From NCBI GenBank assembly GCA_964473045.1, contig CAYYMX010000054.1, forward strand, positions 1 through 9,744: a stretch of 9,744 bases of DNA, in the 5' to 3' direction. Below, one piece after another: positions 6,164 to 9,744 of this stretch (position 1 is the first letter of the stretch; each line of letters begins with the position of its first letter). This stretch comes from CAYYMX01 sp964473045 (GTDB taxonomy: Bacteria; Pseudomonadota; Alphaproteobacteria; Methylaequorales; Methylaequoraceae). The translations under genes were made by a program, and so were the position numbers. Under the pieces are notes generated by a model. It saw nothing but the letters and a program-made list of their open reading frames with translations. It was not told where the DNA came from and did no database searches.

Positions 6164-6916
6164 TTAATAAATGCTTGAATTTAATATTTTATTACATATT
6201 AAGTTTGGGGTATCTCTATCAACTCGCGGGTGCCATGAAAAAAAACTAAATCTTCTATAAAACAATCTGCCTTTGTGAGGTGGGTTTGAATAATCATAAC
6301 TACTAATTGGTCTGTAACATTCTTGATTTAGAGAAATATAACCCAAATTTTTTTGTTCAGAAATATAAGTTTGCATACCCTTTTTCTTGAATTCTTTTAA
6401 CTTTTCATCAAGTAGAAGAAGCACATAGTTATTAGAATTTTTTATAAAATGATTTGAATTTACTTTCCCATTAAAAAAATTATATTCTGCAAATTCATAA
6501 ACACTGCAGGACTTAACAAATCGTGAGGCAATAAAATTAGAAACATCATGATCTTGATGACCACCTTCATAGGCAGGACAAAATATTGAATCAATTTTTT
6601 TTGAAATTACTATTTCAAATAATTTCTTATAAGTTTTTTCAATATTATCCTTTAATGTTCTTGATGGAATATTTTGAAAAAAATATTCGCCAACCTCAAG
6701 ATATTTTACTGAACTAATCATTTCTTTTTTTCTAATTGAAAGTATTTTTTTATATTTTTTTTTATCCCATGGCCACATCAACTTTTCATCAATAATTCCA
6801 TTTGTAAGAAAAAAAAGAATAACATTCTGTTTTTTTTGGTGAAATTTTTTAATTAGCGCACAACAACCAACTATCTCATCATCAGGATGGGGTATGACAA
6901 AAAGAATATTTTTCAT
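6164..6916 (-). CDS. PIG-L / LmbE family zinc-dependent deacetylase
   Basis: This is a 250-residue cytoplasmic protein of the family that removes the acetyl group from N-acetylglucosamine linked to inositol (PIG-L, MshB) or malate (BshB), or acts on other glycans. The metal and catalytic motif PHPDDE is at 9-14 (H10, D12, D13, E14) and the second metal motif GGHQDHD is at 118-124, with H123 as the expected third zinc ligand. The tail (about 195-250, with YRPISSYDYSNPPHKGRLFYRR) resembles no named subfamily that I recognise. The gene begins 1 bp after the glycosyltransferase stop and ends 1 bp before the HpnL-like start. The natural reading is that it deacetylates the sugar attached by the GT4 next door. 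Family is firm, substrate unknown. Confidence 0.9.
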   Translation of the reverse strand: MKNILFVIPHPDDEIVGCCALIKKFHQKKQNVILFFLTNGIIDEKLMWPWDKKKYKKILSIRKKEMISSVKYLEVGEYFFQNIPSRTLKDNIEKTYKKLFEIVISKKIDSIFCPAYEGGHQDHDVSNFIASRFVKSCSVYEFAEYNFFNGKVNSNHFIKNSNNYVLLLLDEKLKEFKKKGMQTYISEQKNLGYISLNQECYRPISSYDYSNPPHKGRLFYRRFSFFSWHPRVDRDTPNLICNKILNSSIY

Positions 6917-6917
6917 T

Positions 6918-8147
6918 TTAGGAACTAGTTATTCTTTTCCAATTTTTTAAAAAATGATTATCAAAAACATCATTCCATGAGGTTTGGTTTATTCTACTAA
7001 GATTATCTTTTATTTTTAAAGTTTCTCTTTTATTTAATAACATTTTTTTTGTTATAGAAACCCATTCACTTAAATCATAATTATTTATAATGATTCCATC
7101 AAACCCACTTTTAGAAATTCGTCTACCACCTCCACTTGGACTAACAAGACAAACAGCATTGCATGCTTTAGCCTCCAAAACAACTTGAGGACCCGTTTCA
7201 TATAATGATGGAAAAACAAATAAATCACATATATTACATAGAGAAGCAATTTGATTTTCATTTAAATAGCCTAAAATTTTTATTTTTTTTCCACCTATCT
7301 TTTTGCATTTTTCACCGTGAAAATCTTCTCCAGCTAAAATTGTCGTAATTTTTAATCCCATTTTAGAAAGCAACTTATGAATTTGTGACAATAAAAGAAC
7401 ACCCTTCAATTCATGAATTCTTCCAGAAAAAAAAAGTATTTTATCACCTTTGGGAATATTAAACTTTTTTAAAATATCTTTTTTTATTATTTTTTTTTTT
7501 TTAAAGATTGATTTATCTACACCTCTCTCAAAATTCTCAATCTTACAAGAACCAATTCTTTCTTTTTTTAGTTCTGGATAAGTCCACAAGTCTGAAACCA
7601 TAACATATTTACAAGATTTACAATATTTAGCAATTTTTTGTCTCATTCTTACCTTTATTTTCTGGGAAATTTTGTATTTTTTTATAAATAAATTACTTAC
7701 AAAATTAGGAAAAGAATTCAGAACCTTTTCAATATAATATTTTGAATATGAAGGGGTATCTGTATGGATTGATGTAGTTAATGGAATTTTCCAAATCTTA
7801 GAAGCTATTCTAGCTGTTTTAGACATTGTAAAAAACTGATCTGTAGTATGAATTATGTCAAATTTCTTTAACAAAAATAACAAGCCAAAATTTATTGGAA
7901 AAAGGTCAGTATAATCAGCATCAACCCCAATTACTCTCAAAATTCTTGATGATAAGATTGGTTTTAAAATTTTAAAATTAATTTTTTCAGAATATTTAAT
8001 ATTTTCTTTCTTTCTACCTAAAAAAAAAATAGTAATTGAAAAATTATTTATTTTATTTCTTAGCGATCTGCAAATTCTTTCCCAAAATTTCACATGTCCG
8101 CCTGACTTTTCAGTTAGTTCTAAATCAACAAGAATAGCAATATTCAT
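6918..8147 (-). CDS. GT4-family (GT-B fold) glycosyltransferase
   Basis: This is a 409-residue retaining glycosyltransferase of the group 1 / GT4 type. The N-terminal Rossmann half starts MNIAILVDLE and has the glycine pair SGG (15-17) and SIHTDTPSYSKYYIEK (126-141), the acceptor-side half. The C-terminal half has FSGRIHELKG (240-249), LAGED (271-275), ILGYLNENQI (291-300) and the donor-binding ETGPQVVLEAKAC (317-329), with the paired glutamates E317 and E325 of the EX7E motif. No membrane helix is evident. The linker carries a run of 13 A on the coding strand (7490-7502, encoding KKKK at 216-219). It starts 26 bp after the symporter stop and is followed at 1 bp by the PIG-L deacetylase. By analogy with PIG-A, MshA and BshA it may transfer an N-acetylamino sugar; donor and acceptor are inference. 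Confidence 0.92.
   Translation of the reverse strand: MNIAILVDLELTEKSGGHVKFWERICRSLRNKINNFSITIFFLGRKKENIKYSEKINFKILKPILSSRILRVIGVDADYTDLFPINFGLLFLLKKFDIIHTTDQFFTMSKTARIASKIWKIPLTTSIHTDTPSYSKYYIEKVLNSFPNFVSNLFIKKYKISQKIKVRMRQKIAKYCKSCKYVMVSDLWTYPELKKERIGSCKIENFERGVDKSIFKKKKIIKKDILKKFNIPKGDKILFFSGRIHELKGVLLLSQIHKLLSKMGLKITTILAGEDFHGEKCKKIGGKKIKILGYLNENQIASLCNICDLFVFPSLYETGPQVVLEAKACNAVCLVSPSGGGRRISKSGFDGIIINNYDLSEWVSITKKMLLNKRETLKIKDNLSRINQTSWNDVFDNHFLKNWKRITSS
7490..7502. repeat. 13-base homopolymer T tract inside the glycosyltransferase gene
   Basis: Thirteen consecutive T on the plus strand (A on the coding strand) encode KKKK plus the first base of the next codon, in the linker between the two Rossmann halves. 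It is the longest mononucleotide run I see in the window. The reading frame is intact here. Confidence 0.95.
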
Positions 8148-8173
8148 AACAAGTTTTTTAATTAAATTAAGTT

Positions 8174-9583
8174 TTAAAAAAAATAAACATAAAAACTTAT
8201 AGCAATTACAGAAATTAGGTTCATTACAAATCCTGTTTTCAACATAAATGGAATCTTAACCAAACCAGATGAATATACTATTGCATTGGGAGGAGTGGAG
8301 ATTGGCATCATAAAAGCACAGCTAGCAGCGAGTATACTAGGCAAAGTTAAAATAAATATATTTAAATCATTGTTTAATGCAAAAGATCCAAGAATTGGCA
8401 AAAGTAGAATTGTCGTTGCAGTGTTACTAGTAAATTCAGTAAGAAAAGAAACAAAAAATGTAACGATTAGTATAATCAAAAAAATGTTCAGACCTCCAAA
8501 AAAATCTAAAGTATTTGAAATCTCGCTTGATAATCCAGTATTCACTATCGCCGATGCAAGTGATAATCCACCGCCAAAAAGTATTAAGACATTCCAAGGT
8601 ATTTTTCTATGCCAAGCAGAATCGAGAATTGAAAAAAAACTTCCCCTACCTGGAAAAATAAAAAAAAGGACTCCTCCAAATATTGCAATATTTGCGTCAC
8701 TCAACATAATTCCTAATGATAGATTTAATGACGATTTAAAAATCCATAAAAAGGCTGTTAAACAAAGTATTAATGTTGCTACTTTTTCTTCGTAAGAAAA
8801 GTTGCCTAAAGCTAAGTACTTTTTAAGAATATTTTCTTTTTTAATCTTTTTTGTGTCATTTCCTATTTTAAAAGAGAATATTAACCAAAGTGTAACCAAC
8901 AAAAATATTGCAATAGGAGACACAAATAAAATCCACTCAAAAAAATCAATGTTTTGGTCATAGTTCTCACTCAAAAAACCAATAAATATAGCATTTGGAA
9001 TAGTTCCAATAGGAGTCATCATTCCACCGATTGAAGCTGAATATGCAATAGAAAGCACCAACAATTTTTTAAATAATATATTTTTTTCTTTTTCAAAATT
9101 ACTCTCAAGTATAGACTTAATAATAGGAAGCATTAATAAGCATGTTGCAGTGTTAGATAACCACATACTAAAAAAAGCAGTTGCAACTATAACACAAAAT
9201 AAAAGTTTTCTTTTTGTATTTCCAAATAAAAGTATTATTTTTAATGCGATTCTTTCGTGAAGTTTGCTTTTTTCAAAGCCTAGTGCTAACAAAAAACCAC
9301 CTAAAAGAAGAAAAACTACTGGACTTGCATATGGCGTTACTACTTGCCTTAGATCAATTTGTGTAAAAATTGGGATAACAAATATCGGAAACAAAGCAGT
9401 AATAGATATCGGAATAGCTTCAGAAATCCAAAAAAAAAACATTAAGAACATTAATTTAAAAACAATTAAAGAGTCTCCATCCAAATTATTTGCAAATGGG
9501 AAAAAGTCCAAAATTAAAAACAAAGCCAAACCAGAGATTATTAGCTTAAATTTTTTTAAATTTAATTTGCCATTAATTTGCAT
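8174..9583 (-). CDS. SLC13/DASS family sodium:anion (dicarboxylate or sulfate) symporter
   Basis: This is a 469-residue inner-membrane protein with about a dozen hydrophobic helices, the family's usual length. The paired Ser-Asn-Thr motifs that form the substrate and sodium sites of the VcINDY type are at 143-145 (WLSNTATCLLMLP) and 386-388 (FTSNTATTILLLP). Each is followed by its partner loop, GGMMTPIGTIPNAIF (186-200) and FMMPISTPPNAIVYSSG (424-440). The latter, with a double proline before Asn, resembles the di- and tricarboxylate members more than sulfate ones; the true substrate cannot be fixed. The start at 9583 follows a purine-rich AAGAAAGAAGA stretch. It is the first gene of the leftward run after tRNA-Gln, with a candidate promoter upstream. 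The 26-bp gap to the glycosyltransferase allows co-transcription, but a functional link is not evident. Confidence 0.93.
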   Translation of the reverse strand: MQINGKLNLKKFKLIISGLALFLILDFFPFANNLDGDSLIVFKLMFLMFFFWISEAIPISITALFPIFVIPIFTQIDLRQVVTPYASPVVFLLLGGFLLALGFEKSKLHERIALKIILLFGNTKRKLLFCVIVATAFFSMWLSNTATCLLMLPIIKSILESNFEKEKNILFKKLLVLSIAYSASIGGMMTPIGTIPNAIFIGFLSENYDQNIDFFEWILFVSPIAIFLLVTLWLIFSFKIGNDTKKIKKENILKKYLALGNFSYEEKVATLILCLTAFLWIFKSSLNLSLGIMLSDANIAIFGGVLFFIFPGRGSFFSILDSAWHRKIPWNVLILFGGGLSLASAIVNTGLSSEISNTLDFFGGLNIFLIILIVTFFVSFLTEFTSNTATTILLLPILGSFALNNDLNIFILTLPSILAASCAFMMPISTPPNAIVYSSGLVKIPFMLKTGFVMNLISVIAISFYVYFF

Positions 9584-9609
9584 ACCATCTTCTTTCTTCT
9601 TTGGTCTTG

Positions 9610-9639
9610 AATTTATAGAAATAAGTTACTATTTTTCGC
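9610..9639 (-). promoter_or_regulatory. Candidate sigma-70 promoter of the symporter-glycan operon
   Basis: Reading leftward, TTGCGA (9634-9639) and TATAAA (9610-9615) are separated by 18 bp, matching the -35 and -10 consensus at 4 and 5 of 6 positions. It lies between the tRNA-Gln 3' end and the symporter ATG, about 27 bp upstream of that start. The sequence is AT-rich, so support is moderate; the operon could also be read through from the tRNA. Confidence 0.45.
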
Positions 9640-9668
9640 AATATAATTTATGTACTGGTTCATTTTTT

Positions 9669-9743
9669 TGGCTGGGGTGGTAGGATTCGAACCTACGAAT
9701 GCCGCTACCAAAAAGCGGTGCCTTACCACTTGGCCACACCCCA
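9669..9743 (-). tRNA. tRNA-Gln (anticodon UUG), 3' CCA encoded
   Basis: The leftward sequence folds as a full cloverleaf: acceptor TGGGGTG with CACCCCA, D-arm GCC/GGC with a 9-base loop, anticodon arm CCGCT/AGCGG with loop TTTTGGT (anticodon TTG, glutamine), 5-base variable loop CATTC, and T-arm GTAGG/CCTAC with loop TTCGAAT. The discriminator is G, followed by CCA at 9671-9669 in the DNA. The body is 72 nt, 75 with CCA. The U-G at the acceptor top and the G discriminator fit bacterial tRNA-Gln. Its 3' end faces the symporter gene 85 bp away. Confidence 0.97.
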
Positions 9744-9744
9744 A

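Noticed and set aside
8286..8795. Rightward open frame of 169 codons inside the symporter gene
   Set aside because: It is antisense to well-conserved SNT and PPN motifs, with no recognisable domain; a shadow frame.
9264..9683. Rightward open frame of 139 codons over the symporter start and tRNA
   Set aside because: It overlaps the symporter N-terminus and the tRNA on the other strand and resembles no protein.
9669..9743. tRNA-Gln as an attachment site of an integrated element
   Set aside because: I found no second copy of the tRNA 3' end and no integrase in the window.
1..9744. CRISPR array, insertion sequence or other mobile element
   Set aside because: No regularly spaced repeats, transposase, integrase or terminal inverted repeats were seen.

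Overview
The window looks like chromosome of a low-GC, free-living alphaproteobacterium, most likely a streamlined marine type (SAR11-, HIMB59- or AEGEAN-169-like). That rests on an AT-rich sequence with lysine- and isoleucine-rich proteins, very short intergenic gaps, an alphaproteobacterial Rieske-then-cytochrome-b order, HemF beside the bc1 genes, and a class II CCA-adding enzyme paired with a DUF6111-type small membrane protein. The lineage is an inference, since no rRNA or marker phylogeny is available here.

Region 1 (1-3399) is core metabolism. petA and petB of the cytochrome bc1 complex run leftward; petB is cut by the window edge and carries a frameshift. hemF (oxygen-dependent haem synthesis) diverges from petA across 64 bp. 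It meets the CCA tRNA nucleotidyltransferase gene tail to tail, with the two stop codons overlapping. The DUF6111-like gene lies just upstream of the CCA gene and overlaps its start by 17 bp. The CCA enzyme is otherwise well conserved but has Ser-x-Asp where the catalytic Asp-x-Asp is expected.

Region 2 (3400-5178) is a single-gene ammonium transporter unit. amt has a strong hairpin terminator, a clear Shine-Dalgarno sequence and a 258-bp leader. The leader holds a good sigma-54 (-24/-12) promoter match, an NtrC-like palindrome about 76 bp upstream of it, and two further inverted repeats. This points to nitrogen-limitation control. No glnK is present beside it.

Region 3 (5179-9743) is an accessory-looking leftward run downstream of a tRNA-Gln(UUG) gene: an SLC13/DASS anion:sodium symporter, then a tight cassette of a GT4 glycosyltransferase, a PIG-L/LmbE-type zinc deacetylase and an HpnL-like (UPF0104/LPG-synthase transmembrane family) membrane protein. 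Within the cassette the genes are 1 bp apart. GT4 followed by PIG-L is the logic of the first two steps of GPI-anchor, mycothiol and bacillithiol synthesis (attach N-acetylamino sugar, then deacetylate). With a membrane-embedded partner, the cassette may make, and possibly translocate, an amino-sugar lipid. This is the best candidate for an undescribed pathway in the window, but its product cannot be read from sequence alone.
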